64,000 bases of DNA from Paenibacillus ferrarius (GCF_002027705.1 NZ_MBTG01000025.1:39391-103390); one strand, 5' to 3'; shown: positions 42,749-52,926, counted from the stretch's first letter. Numbers and translations are program-made. Notes: a model not told the origin generated them from the letters alone.

Positions 42749-43210
42749 TTATCCGCAATTCCCGCTGCAGCTTCCACCGGAACTGCAGCCTTTGCCAGTT
42801 GAAAGTGGATTGTTGCTTGGGACTTTAATGGAGTCTGAAACCGCGTGAGCGATCGTTGTGGATACCGTAAACAATAAATCATCCAGACGATCCTCCGCTT
42901 CTTTAAATTTGCGAACCGCTTCAACAGCTTGAAGCTTGTCCTGAATCACATTCACAGCAGCTAACGCTTCATGATAGCTTGGGTGGTAATGTCCGAAACG
43001 CTCACATTCCTCGAAAGCCTCTTTCTTTCTGTTGAATATAATTTGCAGGCTTTTCACTTCTTCACTATTCTCTACAGCGTTCTTCCAATATAAATAATCT
43101 GCTACTTCTGCAGAGGAATTAATCATATCACCCATGTCATAAGCCTGCATAAGAACAGCTGACATATCTATTGTATCTGCTTCCATTGTTTGTAACATAC
43201 TTACAATCAA
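42749..43210 (-). CDS. ylbF: YlbF/RicF family protein
   Basis: 153 aa. The helical core (SAEVADYLYWKNAVENSEEV, RKKEAFEECERFGHYHPSYHEA) and a Cys-rich tail (CSSGGSCSGNCG) match YlbF. In B. subtilis YlbF, YmcA and YaaT form the RicAFT complex, which binds 4Fe-4S clusters, controls mRNA maturation by RNase Y and promotes sporulation and biofilm formation. The start is either TTG (43210) or the ATG four codons on. Confidence 0.88.
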   Translation of the reverse strand: MIVSMLQTMEADTIDMSAVLMQAYDMGDMINSSAEVADYLYWKNAVENSEEVKSLQIIFNRKKEAFEECERFGHYHPSYHEALAAVNVIQDKLQAVEAVRKFKEAEDRLDDLLFTVSTTIAHAVSDSIKVPSNNPLSTGKGCSSGGSCSGNCG

Positions 43211-43325
43211 ATCCTTCCTCTCGAAGAGTAACTAACCTCTCTACTATATCACAGTTCCCCAAGAGTTTCTTCCTTTTCTCGTTGCAACAAATTCCCTTGT
43301 CCATGAAACAACAGGATGCTTCGTC

Positions 43326-45323
43326 CTAACTGTATACGCCTTCATCGTTTATGCCAGGTAAAATTAATTTCATTTCTTCCCAATCATCGCTCGATAGGGC
43401 AATCTCGTGAGTTTCCTCAAGCCCCTCCAGCATCCAGCCGGAGCGTTCTTCCCGCAAAAAACGAGGAATAACGAAGCGGTTCTGACCTTCTTTGCGCAGC
43501 TGCAAAGCACTCTTCCATTCGATCGCTTTGCGGATCATTTCCTTCCGCGTAGAGCCGTGATAGGCACGAAATTCTTGCAGCCAGCTTAGCGGAATTTCCT
43601 GCATATCCGGATACACATCATTGCGTTCAGGTATTTGGGCATCCATGTCGTAGAGCAGAATCGTGTCTTTGGCATAACACAAGCCTTTGGACTGTGCAAT
43701 AGAAGGATCGGCAGCTGGTGAAGTCGTAGTTATGGAATGGTCCTTCCTGTTGTATTTCGGAGAGTATCCCATCTGCTCTAAACATTTTGTCAGAGCAGCT
43801 AAATGCTCTTTCGCCACTATGAAATTCGCATCTCCTACCCGCTCACCCAGAAATGGCAGGCTTTTGGCGTTTCTGAGCAGCGCATCAGCAATCTCTTCGG
43901 AACGGCAGCGCAGCAGTGTGACTTCATCGAAATACAATTGTCCAGCCTGCTCACCCCATTGCAGCAAAGTAGCCTTCAGATGCGGCGGCACCTCATAATA
44001 AGCATGCTGTTCCAAAACCCGAATCATCTCTTCCAAGCTACTCCCCATCTCCAAAGCACGGTAAACACTTTCTTTGCTCAATTGATAAGAACGTACCAGA
44101 TCGGTCGAGCGAAGATCCGCAAATGAGGCAACCGCCCATTCTGTTCGCAGATCTGCAGCCGGCGGCAGCAGCAGTTCAAAATCGGGCTGAACATACAGCG
44201 ATGACAGGCTCTCAGAAGCCGAGTCGCCGCTCCCAGAGGCATGATGAGCGGAAACCATGCTGGTTTCACTTGAGATCGTTATCAGCCACCTGAACCATCT
44301 CACACCGTCTTGATCTTGACCAAGGTCAATGAAGCCGAAGGTATGCAGCGGAGCAAGCCACGCTGACAACACAGCCTCGTAGAGGGAATTGGTGTCATTC
44401 CCCTCACCGCCAAGGGTGCAGTACGCTGCGATGCATTGAACCAAGTCATCCACGGCACACCACTTGCCGGTATTCACTTTCTCCATCAGACCCATGCCAT
44501 GCTGCAGCCATACGGGAGCCGGGATCAATAGCTGGCGCCAAATGCGATAAAGCAAGACCTGCTGCTGGTCATAGTCACCTTGGAGCCATGCTAGACATGC
44601 GTTCTGATTGAACGAATATGCACCGCTTTGCAGCACCAAACATTCCAGTTGTATCGCCAGTTCAAGCATTAGCGCGGTTTGTTCATCATAGCTGTCTCTA
44701 AATGCATACGCGATTCCAGCGGCACGCAGAATATCTTCCGGGAGAGACAGATGCTGCGTCAGCTTCTGCAGCTGTTTTTTATGCAAGGTTCCCTTGTTCG
44801 TTACAGGAAGCGCAGACTGCTTGGAACAAGCTGCCAGGAAGTGAAACAGCTGCTGGGCGAGGCCTCTTGGATGAGCCGGCGGGTCTTCCGCGATGATTGC
44901 ACTTAGATCCTCTGCTGTTCGCAGCGTGACGACCGGAAATAACAGCTCCTGCCAGGCGGCAAACGTATCCTCCGGCAGAACGAAGAGCTGCTCTCCCCAT
45001 GCTTTGCGGAAAGCCGCAATCACTCCTGATCTCCGCAGGCCAATCAGACCCACAGCTACTTGCGCGCCAGCCATACGAAGATGCGCTTGCTTCTCAAGCG
45101 CTTCTCGCGTAAACGGTTCGCAGCCAAATGCAGAGACGATAAGCCGCAGCGTTTGCTTCTCATCTCCAGTCAACTGAGAAACCAAGATACTCAGATACGT
45201 TGTATGCGTCATTATCTCAGATAATTCCAGACCTTGATCTAGGTAAACAGCGCACCAATTTTGCTTCGTAATCAGCTCTTTTAACGCTTGCGGCATTTTC
45301 TTTACAGCTTGGTCATACCTCAT
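43326..45323 (-). CDS. Helicase-associated partner of XPB (Helicase_C_3-like)
   Basis: 665 aa from MRYDQAVKKMPQAL (AGAAGAGG upstream), overlapping the XPB stop by 11 bases. It has no Walker motifs. It contains repeated winged-helix-like segments and, in the C-terminal third, LYVQPDFELLLPPAADLRTEW...ASFADL, a pattern of the Helicase_C_3 (XPB/Ssl2 N-terminal-like) domain. Adjacent XPB/partner pairs are known in Actinobacteria and some Firmicutes. A role in regulating the helicase or DNA binding is inferred from linkage. Confidence 0.65.
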   Translation of the reverse strand: MRYDQAVKKMPQALKELITKQNWCAVYLDQGLELSEIMTHTTYLSILVSQLTGDEKQTLRLIVSAFGCEPFTREALEKQAHLRMAGAQVAVGLIGLRRSGVIAAFRKAWGEQLFVLPEDTFAAWQELLFPVVTLRTAEDLSAIIAEDPPAHPRGLAQQLFHFLAACSKQSALPVTNKGTLHKKQLQKLTQHLSLPEDILRAAGIAYAFRDSYDEQTALMLELAIQLECLVLQSGAYSFNQNACLAWLQGDYDQQQVLLYRIWRQLLIPAPVWLQHGMGLMEKVNTGKWCAVDDLVQCIAAYCTLGGEGNDTNSLYEAVLSAWLAPLHTFGFIDLGQDQDGVRWFRWLITISSETSMVSAHHASGSGDSASESLSSLYVQPDFELLLPPAADLRTEWAVASFADLRSTDLVRSYQLSKESVYRALEMGSSLEEMIRVLEQHAYYEVPPHLKATLLQWGEQAGQLYFDEVTLLRCRSEEIADALLRNAKSLPFLGERVGDANFIVAKEHLAALTKCLEQMGYSPKYNRKDHSITTTSPAADPSIAQSKGLCYAKDTILLYDMDAQIPERNDVYPDMQEIPLSWLQEFRAYHGSTRKEMIRKAIEWKSALQLRKEGQNRFVIPRFLREERSGWMLEGLEETHEIALSSDDWEEMKLILPGINDEGVYS

Positions 45324-47028
45324 GATGCACCTCTTCTCGCTTCTTCCGTACCGGCTCCCAGCTGGAGATCCCATATTCATAGCCCTGTTCAACCAAAAAT
45401 AGCTGGCGCTTCAGTGCAAAATCCTGCTCTTTGGTATCCTCACTGATCAAGGAGTAGAACACGGCTGTGTTGGCTGTGCCTATCCTTTTGGGACGAAGAA
45501 TCCGCCCCAGTCTTTGCGCTTCTTCCTGCCGGGAGCCGTAGCTGCCGGATACTTGGATCGCGACCGCGGCATCAGGCAGATCAACGGCGAAATTAGCCAC
45601 TTTGGACACAATGAGCAGCGGCAATTGACCTTTTTTGAACTGCTGATACAGCTCTTCCCGACGTTCATAGGGCATTCCGCCACTAATCATAGGTGCACCC
45701 GTATGGGCTGCAATCAATTCCAATTGATCGATATATTGACCAATAATGAGTGTTTGTTCATTCGCATGCTGAATCAACAAGTGATCAATGACGTCAAGTT
45801 TAGCCATATTTTCCCCGGCAATCCTGAACTGCTGTCTAGCTCCAGAAGCGCTATACCGATCGCGGTCCATGCCCGAAAGAGGAACACGCACCTCCTGACA
45901 GCTGACTTTGGCAATCCAGCCCATGGACTCAAGCTGTTTCCATGCCATGTCATATTTCTTCGGTCCTACAAGAGAGAAAACATCCTCTTCTCGTCCATCT
46001 TCCCGAATCAAGGTCGCTGTCAAGCCAAGTCTGCGCGTCGCCTGAATCTCGGCCGTAGCTCGGAACACCGGTGCTGGGAGCAGATGAACCTCATCATAAA
46101 TAATCAGTCCCCAGTCTCTTTCGCTGAATAACCGCATATGTGAAAATTCGTCTTCCTTCTTGCCCCGATGCGTCAAAATTTGATAGGTGGCAATGGTAAT
46201 CGGCTTCACTTCCTTGGACGTACCGGAATATTCCCCTACTTGATCTTCAGACAGCCCTGTTTTGCTCAAAATCTCGCGTTTCCATTGCTTCACAGAAGTC
46301 ACATTGGATGTAAGGATCAAGGTAGCGCAGCCGCATCTCGCCATCGCGGCTATGCCAACAATCGTTTTTCCCGCTCCGCAGGGCAGCACGAGAACACCGC
46401 TGCCTTCTGCATCAATCCGATGAAAAGCATCGACGGCATGCTGTTGATAATCGCGGAGCTGGAATGGAGCTTGCCCCTCTCCTTCCTCTTCATCCAGCAG
46501 TTGAATCGGAAGCTGCTCCCCCTTGCGATACGCGGCCAAATCTTCCACCGGAAAGCCTAATTTGATAAGCTCCTGCTTCAAAACCCCTCTGGCAACGTGA
46601 GAAATAGCAATAGCCCGCTCGCCGCGGGTATCACTTACATATTTTTTTAACGAATCGTACGCACAAATTTCTTTGAGCACTACCGTATCGTCGCTGACCA
46701 AATAAAGCTCATTCCCGACATCTTCCATGCGCAGCATCCCATAGCGGTTCGCATATTTGCGGATGCTGCTCAGCACGGAGGACGGGACTCCAAATTTCGC
46801 ATATTGCTGTAAGCAGGCTGTCATCTGATCGATCGGCATACCTGCGGCAGCTGCATTCCAGAGTGATAACGGAGTAATTCGGTACGTGTGGAGATGCTCC
46901 GGACTTTTGACCAAGTCGGCAAAGCGAGAAAGCTCACCTCTAACCGCTTCAAAATCCGGGTGATGCGTTTCTAACAAAACCGTCAAGTCACTCTGAACGA
47001 TCAGCGGACGAATAGGATCCCAGGTCAA
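45313..47028 (-). CDS. XPB/ERCC3-like DNA repair helicase
   Basis: 571-575 aa. The start is probably the TTG at 47028, about ten bases after AAGGAGG; a GTG at 47040 touches that site. N-terminal XPB damage-recognition-like domain (about 1-190), Walker A CGAGKT (221-226 counted from the GTG), DEVH (316-319), GLTATLIREDGR, and motif VI QRLGRILRPK. It is the bacterial form of the eukaryotic TFIIH/archaeal NER helicase and is uncommon outside Actinobacteria and some Firmicutes. It forms an operon with the partner gene. Confidence 0.9.
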   Translation of the reverse strand: MTWDPIRPLIVQSDLTVLLETHHPDFEAVRGELSRFADLVKSPEHLHTYRITPLSLWNAAAAGMPIDQMTACLQQYAKFGVPSSVLSSIRKYANRYGMLRMEDVGNELYLVSDDTVVLKEICAYDSLKKYVSDTRGERAIAISHVARGVLKQELIKLGFPVEDLAAYRKGEQLPIQLLDEEEGEGQAPFQLRDYQQHAVDAFHRIDAEGSGVLVLPCGAGKTIVGIAAMARCGCATLILTSNVTSVKQWKREILSKTGLSEDQVGEYSGTSKEVKPITIATYQILTHRGKKEDEFSHMRLFSERDWGLIIYDEVHLLPAPVFRATAEIQATRRLGLTATLIREDGREEDVFSLVGPKKYDMAWKQLESMGWIAKVSCQEVRVPLSGMDRDRYSASGARQQFRIAGENMAKLDVIDHLLIQHANEQTLIIGQYIDQLELIAAHTGAPMISGGMPYERREELYQQFKKGQLPLLIVSKVANFAVDLPDAAVAIQVSGSYGSRQEEAQRLGRILRPKRIGTANTAVFYSLISEDTKEQDFALKRQLFLVEQGYEYGISSWEPVRKKREEVHHEV

Positions 47029-47102
47029 ATCGCATGCCACCTCCTTTTTACCTTAGTATGAAAGGAAAAGGCTTGATTTAAACATGATCACCGTGCTAAT
47101 GT

Positions 47103-47279
47103 CTAATATAAAAAATAACCGATCACAACCAAGGCAAGCAGAGAAAGCCCCCCAGCTATCGGAAGGAGCCTGAACCTCCTTTTCTCTGCTTTATCGTACC
47201 AATGTGCCTTTCGCGAGCGTCTCTCTATCTCTTTGACCTGCTCCTCGTATCTTTTCTCTATCTCATATAGATTCCACAT
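47103..47279 (-). CDS. Small tail-anchored membrane protein
   Basis: 58 aa from MWNLYEIEKRYEEQ behind GGGGGAG; the longer in-frame reading to 47426 is not supported. It has a charged amphipathic N-terminal half (ERRSRKAHWYDKAEKRRF) and one C-terminal membrane helix (GLSLLALVVIGYFLY). Function is unknown. Confidence 0.65.
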   Translation of the reverse strand: MWNLYEIEKRYEEQVKEIERRSRKAHWYDKAEKRRFRLLPIAGGLSLLALVVIGYFLY

Positions 47280-47398
47280 GGCAACTCCCCCTATCCGTTG
47301 GTTGAAATGAATTTTACCATGGGAGGAACTACCAGAGTTATCTATAATAAATGATCGTATCCATCGAAAATAATGATAGTTGAGGGAGGGTGGACAGA

Positions 47399-47810
47399 TT
47401 GGATCTGACCTTATACAAAACGGCATTGGAAGTTGCCAAATGGCAGCGAAATTCTCATGTCCAAGACAGGCAGCCGCTGCCGTAATCTATTTGAGAAATT
47501 TCTGCGCAACCATCACATTCAATATACCTTAAGTTATGAAATCAATAATTATGAAACAGTGAAAAAATGCGCGATGCATGGATTAGGCATTACTTTGCTG
47601 CCCAAAACAACCGTTGCCGCTGAAACGCAAAATGGGCAGCTAGCGATTTTACCGCTAGACTACCCGAATTTTAAACTGCAAGTGCAGCTGTGCTACCATA
47701 CCAAAAGGCAATTATCTATGCCAATGAAGGCATTTATCCAATCTATGTGTTATCCTACTCCACACGAACGGCTTTCTCTTGAGCAAGCAAGCAGAGCTCT
47801 GCCGCTTTGA
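47399..47810 (+). pseudogene. LysR regulator with internal deletion
   Basis: A TTG behind GGGAGG begins MDLTLYKTALEVAKWQ, a typical LysR N-terminus, but the frame stops after 29 codons. From 47433 another frame gives the LysR C-terminal effector region (LFEKFLRNHHIQ, VKKCAMHGLGITLLPK). The DNA-binding domain and the first effector lobe, roughly 180 residues, are missing, and the join is out of frame. The 3' end overlaps the oxidoreductase gene antisense (47755-47810). Confidence 0.7.
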
Positions 47811-48834
47811 ACGTATGAGCCTGAGTCATCGCGTGCTCGGTTCCATGAAGACAATCCAAGATCAATTGACCAAAGAATGGAAAGCCTACTTGCCCATGCA
47901 GGCTGTAGTGCTTTTCCCCTTGCTGGTTGACGAGGTATAACTGATCTCCCTGCGGATCGCGTGCAATGTCAATATACTTGCGAAGCTCAATGTATCCTTC
48001 GGTCCCAAGAATCAGTGTCCGTCCGTCTCCCCAAGTCCCTAGACCACTTGGTGTTAACCAGTCAACTCGGAAATAGTTGGTTGCCCCATTATCTCCAATG
48101 AGCGTTGCATCGCCGAAATCCTCAAGCTCCGGATAGTCCTTCGCATGATAGTTCGCTACTTTGCTGCTTGCAATCGTAGCATCCTTACAGCCGGCATAGA
48201 ACAAGAACTGCTCGATTTGATGACTGCCGATATCACAGAGAATACCGCCGTATTTATCCTTCTTGAAGAACCAATCCGGACGACCTGCTGCTCCCAACCG
48301 ATGTGGTCCAAGACCAATGACTTGAACGACACGGCCGATAGCGCCCTCTTCAATCAGCTGGCCTGCAAAAACGGCACTCTCCACATGAAGGCGCTCACTG
48401 AAGTAAACGGCATACTTGCGGCCCGTTTCTTCCACCTTAGCTTTAGCAGCAGCAAGCTGCTCCAGCGTAGTGAATGGCGTTTTATCCGTAAAGTAATCCT
48501 TGCCGTGCTCCATAGCTCTAATTCCCAAGGCTCCGCGTTCTGAAGGAACAGCAGCCGAAGCGATGAGCTTAACCTCTGCATCATCGAAAATTTCCTGCTC
48601 CGACGCCGCAGCTTTGACATGCGGATATCTCTCAATGAAAGCTTGTACTTTCGCAGGATCCTGATCATACACCCACTTCAGCTCAGCTCCCGCTTCCTGA
48701 AGCCCATTGCACATGCCATAGATATGACCATGGTCCAGAGCAATCGCCGCGAAGACGAATTCCCCTTTTTGAACGACAATGTTCGGTTTTCCTTTTGGCG
48801 CGTAATTCATGCCATCGTTTTTTTGCATATCCAA
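47755..48834 (-). CDS. Gfo/Idh/MocA family oxidoreductase
   Basis: 359 aa. The N-terminal nucleotide fold is atypical (ALDHGHIYGMCNGLQEAGAEL), followed by DKTPFTTLEQL and the substrate domain with GGILCDIGSHQIEQFLFYAG, where the conserved Asp and His lie. It likely acts on a sugar or inositol with NAD(P). It lies 21 bases after a second family member, probably a two-step sugar oxidation/reduction pair. Confidence 0.85.
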   Translation of the reverse strand: MDMQKNDGMNYAPKGKPNIVVQKGEFVFAAIALDHGHIYGMCNGLQEAGAELKWVYDQDPAKVQAFIERYPHVKAAASEQEIFDDAEVKLIASAAVPSERGALGIRAMEHGKDYFTDKTPFTTLEQLAAAKAKVEETGRKYAVYFSERLHVESAVFAGQLIEEGAIGRVVQVIGLGPHRLGAAGRPDWFFKKDKYGGILCDIGSHQIEQFLFYAGCKDATIASSKVANYHAKDYPELEDFGDATLIGDNGATNYFRVDWLTPSGLGTWGDGRTLILGTEGYIELRKYIDIARDPQGDQLYLVNQQGEKHYSLHGQVGFPFFGQLILDCLHGTEHAMTQAHTFKAAELCLLAQEKAVRVE

Positions 48835-48855
48835 TCATCCCTCCAACGGCTTAAA

Positions 48856-50004
48856 TTAAACATCCAACGTTTTAAAGCCCGCTTCTTTGTTGACTTTGGA
48901 GGTTTTGATCTTGTCTTGCAAGTGCTGCTCGAAAAGCTCTTCATCAATCGGCAGATCAACCCAGTTGTCTGTCCATGTTGATAACAGCATCGCATTGGAC
49001 AACATCAAGCCTTTGATTCCTTCTTCGCCTGGAGCAACAAGCGGAGTCCCATGAAGAATTGCATCAACAAAGTTTTGAGTGATGCCCTTGTGGCCGGTTT
49101 CTTGCCCTTCAATCGGAATCTCGCATTTCCAGCATTCTGGTTGTCCAAATCCACCTTTGAAGGTTTCATTGAATTCTCTTTCGGACACACGCAAGCGCCA
49201 GAAGGTCAATTTGCCATCTTCGATCACAATTTTCCCGCGATCGCCTGACAATTCGAATCGGTTCGTACCTGGAGCTTCACCGGTTGTCGTTACGAATAAG
49301 CCTGTTGCGCCATTCTCATACTCAACGAATGCGGTTACATCGTCCTCAACTTCGATGTTGCGGTGCTTGCCGAAGTAGCAGAATGCACGAACTCGTTTGG
49401 GCATCATATCAATCGTCCACTGCCACAAGTCCAGTTGGTGCGGATCCTGATTGATCAGAACGCCGCCGCCTTCACCAGCCCAAGTTGCACGCCAGCCGCC
49501 TGAATCGTAGTAGCTTTGGGATCTGTACCAGTTCGTAATAATCCAGTTCGTTCTGCGGATTTCACCAAGCTCGCCTGAAGAAACCAGGTCTTTCAACTTT
49601 TTATATAAAGGATTTGTACGTTGATTGTACATCATACTGAATACTTTACCGGATGCTTGCGCAGCCTCGTTCATTTGACGAACTTGTTTCGTGTAGACGC
49701 CCGCAGGCTTCTCACACAAGACGTGAAGTCCAGCTTTGAAGGCTTTAGCAGCTACTTCTGGGTGATCATAATGAGGCGTTGCAATCAAAACACCGTCAAT
49801 GGTTCCCGAAGCAAGAAACGTATCGAGATTGTCAAATAATTGGACACCTTCGCCAAGGTTTTCTTTCGCCCATTCCAAACGGTCAGCTCTGAACTCGCAA
49901 ATAGCCGTCAGCTCAGCGCCCTTCACTTCGTTGTTGATCAAATATTTGGCATGTCCGGTTCCCATGTTGCCAAGACCAATAATACCAATCCTTACTTTGT
50001 TCAT
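48856..50004 (-). CDS. Gfo/Idh/MocA family oxidoreductase
   Basis: 382 aa from MNKVRIGIIGLGNMGTGHA (GGTGACG upstream); the in-frame extension to 50049 is not needed. GLGNMG dinucleotide motif, HVLCEKPAGV with the conserved Lys, and GEGGGVLINQDPHQLDLWQW in the substrate domain. It is the first gene of the two-oxidoreductase operon. The substrate is unknown. Confidence 0.9.
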   Translation of the reverse strand: MNKVRIGIIGLGNMGTGHAKYLINNEVKGAELTAICEFRADRLEWAKENLGEGVQLFDNLDTFLASGTIDGVLIATPHYDHPEVAAKAFKAGLHVLCEKPAGVYTKQVRQMNEAAQASGKVFSMMYNQRTNPLYKKLKDLVSSGELGEIRRTNWIITNWYRSQSYYDSGGWRATWAGEGGGVLINQDPHQLDLWQWTIDMMPKRVRAFCYFGKHRNIEVEDDVTAFVEYENGATGLFVTTTGEAPGTNRFELSGDRGKIVIEDGKLTFWRLRVSEREFNETFKGGFGQPECWKCEIPIEGQETGHKGITQNFVDAILHGTPLVAPGEEGIKGLMLSNAMLLSTWTDNWVDLPIDEELFEQHLQDKIKTSKVNKEAGFKTLDV

Positions 50005-50169
50005 CCTGTACGTCACCTTTTTCCTGTCAGATTCGGAATCATTGAACACGTTACCAATGTAGCATATTTATAAGCATGCATCTTGTCTCAGATTGACCAC
50101 CTTATTGCGAACTTTGACAGTTGCAGAAGTCCTATGACTGAAATTGACAGTTATCGAAACAATTTGCCC

Positions 50170-52311
50170 TTACACAGATGCCGGCAGCTGAATAAGCACT
50201 GTTGTCCCCACGCCAAGCTTGCTTTGATACTCGATATGCCCCTGATGCTCGTCAATAATCGCAAAACTGACCATCATCCCCAGTCCCGTACCTTTCTCTT
50301 TGGTTGTATAAAAGGGTTCCCCTATGCGCGGCAGCCGTTCCTCAGAAATTCCCTGACCTTGATCTTCAAAAAAGAAGGCTACCTGGTTCGCCATTTTGCG
50401 AACGATAATGCGCAAATTCCCGCCAGTCGGCATTGCTTCTATCGCATTTTTGATGACATTGATAAACACTTGCTTCAACTGACTGCTCTCACTTCTAACC
50501 AATGGAAGATCGAGTTCAGAGGTCAGATCAATGATGACGTTACTAATAATAGCCTCGGTATTCAGCAGCTCAATCACTTCACGAAGAATTGCTATCACAT
50601 CATGCAGTTGATAGGCTAGCACTTGTGGCTTGGCTAAGATGAGCAGCTCTCCCAGAATCAATTCGATACGATTAAATTCTTCCTGCATGATTTGAAAATA
50701 GCGCAGTCTACTATCTTCATTAGCATGACACATCAGTTTAGCAAAGCCTTTAAGCGCTGTAAGCGGATTCCTTATCTCATGCGCAATACCTGCCGCTAAT
50801 TGACCGGCAACATTCAATTTCTCCGTCCTTCGAAGCAGTTCTTCCGTCTGTTTCTGAAGGGTAATGTCCTGGACAGTTCCGAATACACGCAGAGGCCTGC
50901 CCCATTCGTCATAGGATGTCTTGGCCATGGTATGAATCGTACGAACTTCCTCATCCACAATAATCCTGACTGTCATATCAAGCGAACCCATTTGCAGTGC
51001 TACTCGCAACGCTTCCTTCACCTTGAGCATATCGTCCGGATGAACAATATGAATGAAAAGATCCATTTGGCTTGTATAAGAATCACGCTGGATATGGAGC
51101 AAGGTAAACAATTCATCAGACCACTGCAGCTCATTGCGAATGACATCCCAGCTGTAATGTCCCAGACCCGCGATTTCTTGGGCGATTTGAAGGTTCGCTT
51201 TGCTTTTTTTGAGTTCCTCTTCAATGAGCTTATGCCCCGTAATATCGTGTATAAGTCCACGAACGATGAGTCGATTGCTATCACTTCTACAACGCTCAAT
51301 CTGCGTCCTAATGTAACGCAGCTCGCCGTCAGCACGAGTAATTCGGTACTCAACCTCGACTCGTCCTTGGCGAACAGCCGTTTCAACCGCCAACCCGACT
51401 TTCTCTCGATCCTCAGGCAAAATCAATTGGATTGCATCTCTCAGATTCATCTGCTCTTGAGGCACAAGACCATGAATACGATAGATTTCATCCGACCATA
51501 GTATATAATTTTTCGTTATTTCCCGTTCGAAACTGCCGAATTGACCCAGTCGCTGAGCCTGCACGAATCGCTCCTCAACAACCTTGCGTTCCGTAATATC
51601 CCGCCAAATGCATAGCTTCTGACTTCGCTCGCCCTCTTCACCGAGCATCCACTTATAATTCATCTCAAACCAAACATACCAACCGTTCTTGTGAAGAAAC
51701 CGGCAGGTTATGATGCCTTGATCGTTATTGAGAAATATCCCATCTTCTTCCGTAAAGCTTCCTCTAAGCGCTTCTATGTCTTCCGGGTGACAATAGGCGA
51801 AAATATGAATGCCTAGAATTTCATCAACCTCAAACCCAAGCAATCGCTGGATCGCAGGAGAGACATACCGAAATATACCGTCCCTCGTTGTCAACGTGAT
51901 TAAATCCTGTGCGTGTTCGACATACATCTGAACCGTACGATCTTGTAGAAAACTCATTTCCATGGAGACTTGTTTGTGCAATCTAATATGCAAATGGCCT
52001 TCATATGGATATGCACTGACCTGAAACCACTGGTTGTTCGATTGTATGTATTCTTCGAAGTGAACTTCCCTGTTATGTTGAAAGGATTTATGGAACTGCT
52101 CGTAACAAGCATTGCGCATAGCTAGAGGAAATTCAGCCCAAATCACCTTACCTACTAAATCAGCGGGACGTCGCCCTACGATAGCTGCTGCATACTCATT
52201 TATATATGTATAATGCCAACGGTCGTCTAGGATAATTACACCTATCATCGTGCTTTCTTTCTCATTTGCCATTTTACGATGTAAGCCCCCTCTACAGTTA
52301 TACGCTTTCAT
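50170..52311 (-). CDS. Multi-PAS sensor histidine kinase (KinA-like)
   Basis: 713 aa, no membrane segment. Four PAS/PAC-like modules (about 15-115, 125-245, 255-370, 380-490; DITERK, DITGHK, DITLQK linkers), HisKA with AGIAHEIRNPLTALKGF, then the HATPase domain (NAIEAMPTGG, DQGQGI, TKEKGTGLGM). The soluble, multi-PAS layout and H-box match sporulation kinases feeding Spo0F, and no response regulator is nearby, as is usual for those. Sda, the inhibitor of such kinases, is encoded at 62981. The exact start is uncertain (52311 or 52272). Confidence 0.85.
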   Translation of the reverse strand: MKAYNCRGGLHRKMANEKESTMIGVIILDDRWHYTYINEYAAAIVGRRPADLVGKVIWAEFPLAMRNACYEQFHKSFQHNREVHFEEYIQSNNQWFQVSAYPYEGHLHIRLHKQVSMEMSFLQDRTVQMYVEHAQDLITLTTRDGIFRYVSPAIQRLLGFEVDEILGIHIFAYCHPEDIEALRGSFTEEDGIFLNNDQGIITCRFLHKNGWYVWFEMNYKWMLGEEGERSQKLCIWRDITERKVVEERFVQAQRLGQFGSFEREITKNYILWSDEIYRIHGLVPQEQMNLRDAIQLILPEDREKVGLAVETAVRQGRVEVEYRITRADGELRYIRTQIERCRSDSNRLIVRGLIHDITGHKLIEEELKKSKANLQIAQEIAGLGHYSWDVIRNELQWSDELFTLLHIQRDSYTSQMDLFIHIVHPDDMLKVKEALRVALQMGSLDMTVRIIVDEEVRTIHTMAKTSYDEWGRPLRVFGTVQDITLQKQTEELLRRTEKLNVAGQLAAGIAHEIRNPLTALKGFAKLMCHANEDSRLRYFQIMQEEFNRIELILGELLILAKPQVLAYQLHDVIAILREVIELLNTEAIISNVIIDLTSELDLPLVRSESSQLKQVFINVIKNAIEAMPTGGNLRIIVRKMANQVAFFFEDQGQGISEERLPRIGEPFYTTKEKGTGLGMMVSFAIIDEHQGHIEYQSKLGVGTTVLIQLPASV

Positions 52312-52363
52312 TATCTCCTAAAGGCTCATCTGGAGTAAAGATCGATTTCTGAATTCACCACAA

Positions 52364-52403
52364 AGAAAGCAGCCCCTTCCGCAATGGAAAAGAGCTGCTT
52401 TCT
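52364..52403 (-). terminator. Terminator of the CBS gene
   Basis: Perfect AGAAAGCAGC / GCTGCTTTCT stem; the following T-run is weak (TTGTGG). Confidence 0.6.
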
Positions 52404-52422
52404 CATGAACCGATAAGGACGA

Positions 52423-52869
52423 TTACTTGCTGCCAACGAATGTTTTGTCGGAAGAAATGCGACTAAGTGCTTCTCCTGCCTCATCCTCGAAACTTCCTCG
52501 CACAGCCAAATCTCCAATTGCAACTACGCCAACAAGCTCACCATTTTCTACGACCGGCAAGCGGCGAATTTGTTGCTTCGCCATTATTTTCGCGGCCTCT
52601 TCAATCGAAGTGCTTGGCGTGATGATCGCCATGTCTTTCGTAATCACTTCATCCACAGCGGTAGAACCTGACTTCTTCTCTGCGTAGCCGCGGACGACAA
52701 GATCACGGTCAGTCACAACACCAATTAGCTTTTTGCCATCAACAACGGCGACAAATCCAATATCATGCTGCTTCATTTTCACCGCAATCTCATAGACATT
52801 ATCCTGCAGCGTAACCGTTACGCAATCTGTACTCATGATGTCTTTCACTGTTTTCCCTAGCATAGCCAC
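52423..52869 (-). CDS. CBS-domain pair protein
   Basis: 148 aa from GTG, or the ATG at 52863, behind AAGGAGG. Two CBS motifs: MSTDCVTVTLQDNVYEIAVKM...GVVTDRDLVVRG and KDMAIITPSTSIEEAAKIM...GVVAIGDLAVRG. Such stand-alone pairs bind adenine nucleotides and act as energy sensors; the partner is unknown. Confidence 0.88.
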   Translation of the reverse strand: MAMLGKTVKDIMSTDCVTVTLQDNVYEIAVKMKQHDIGFVAVVDGKKLIGVVTDRDLVVRGYAEKKSGSTAVDEVITKDMAIITPSTSIEEAAKIMAKQQIRRLPVVENGELVGVVAIGDLAVRGSFEDEAGEALSRISSDKTFVGSK

Positions 52870-52926
52870 AATCCCTCCTTGGAGTTAACGTACACCTCTT
52901 ATCATTCTCCAAAGGGGAGGCGGCAT

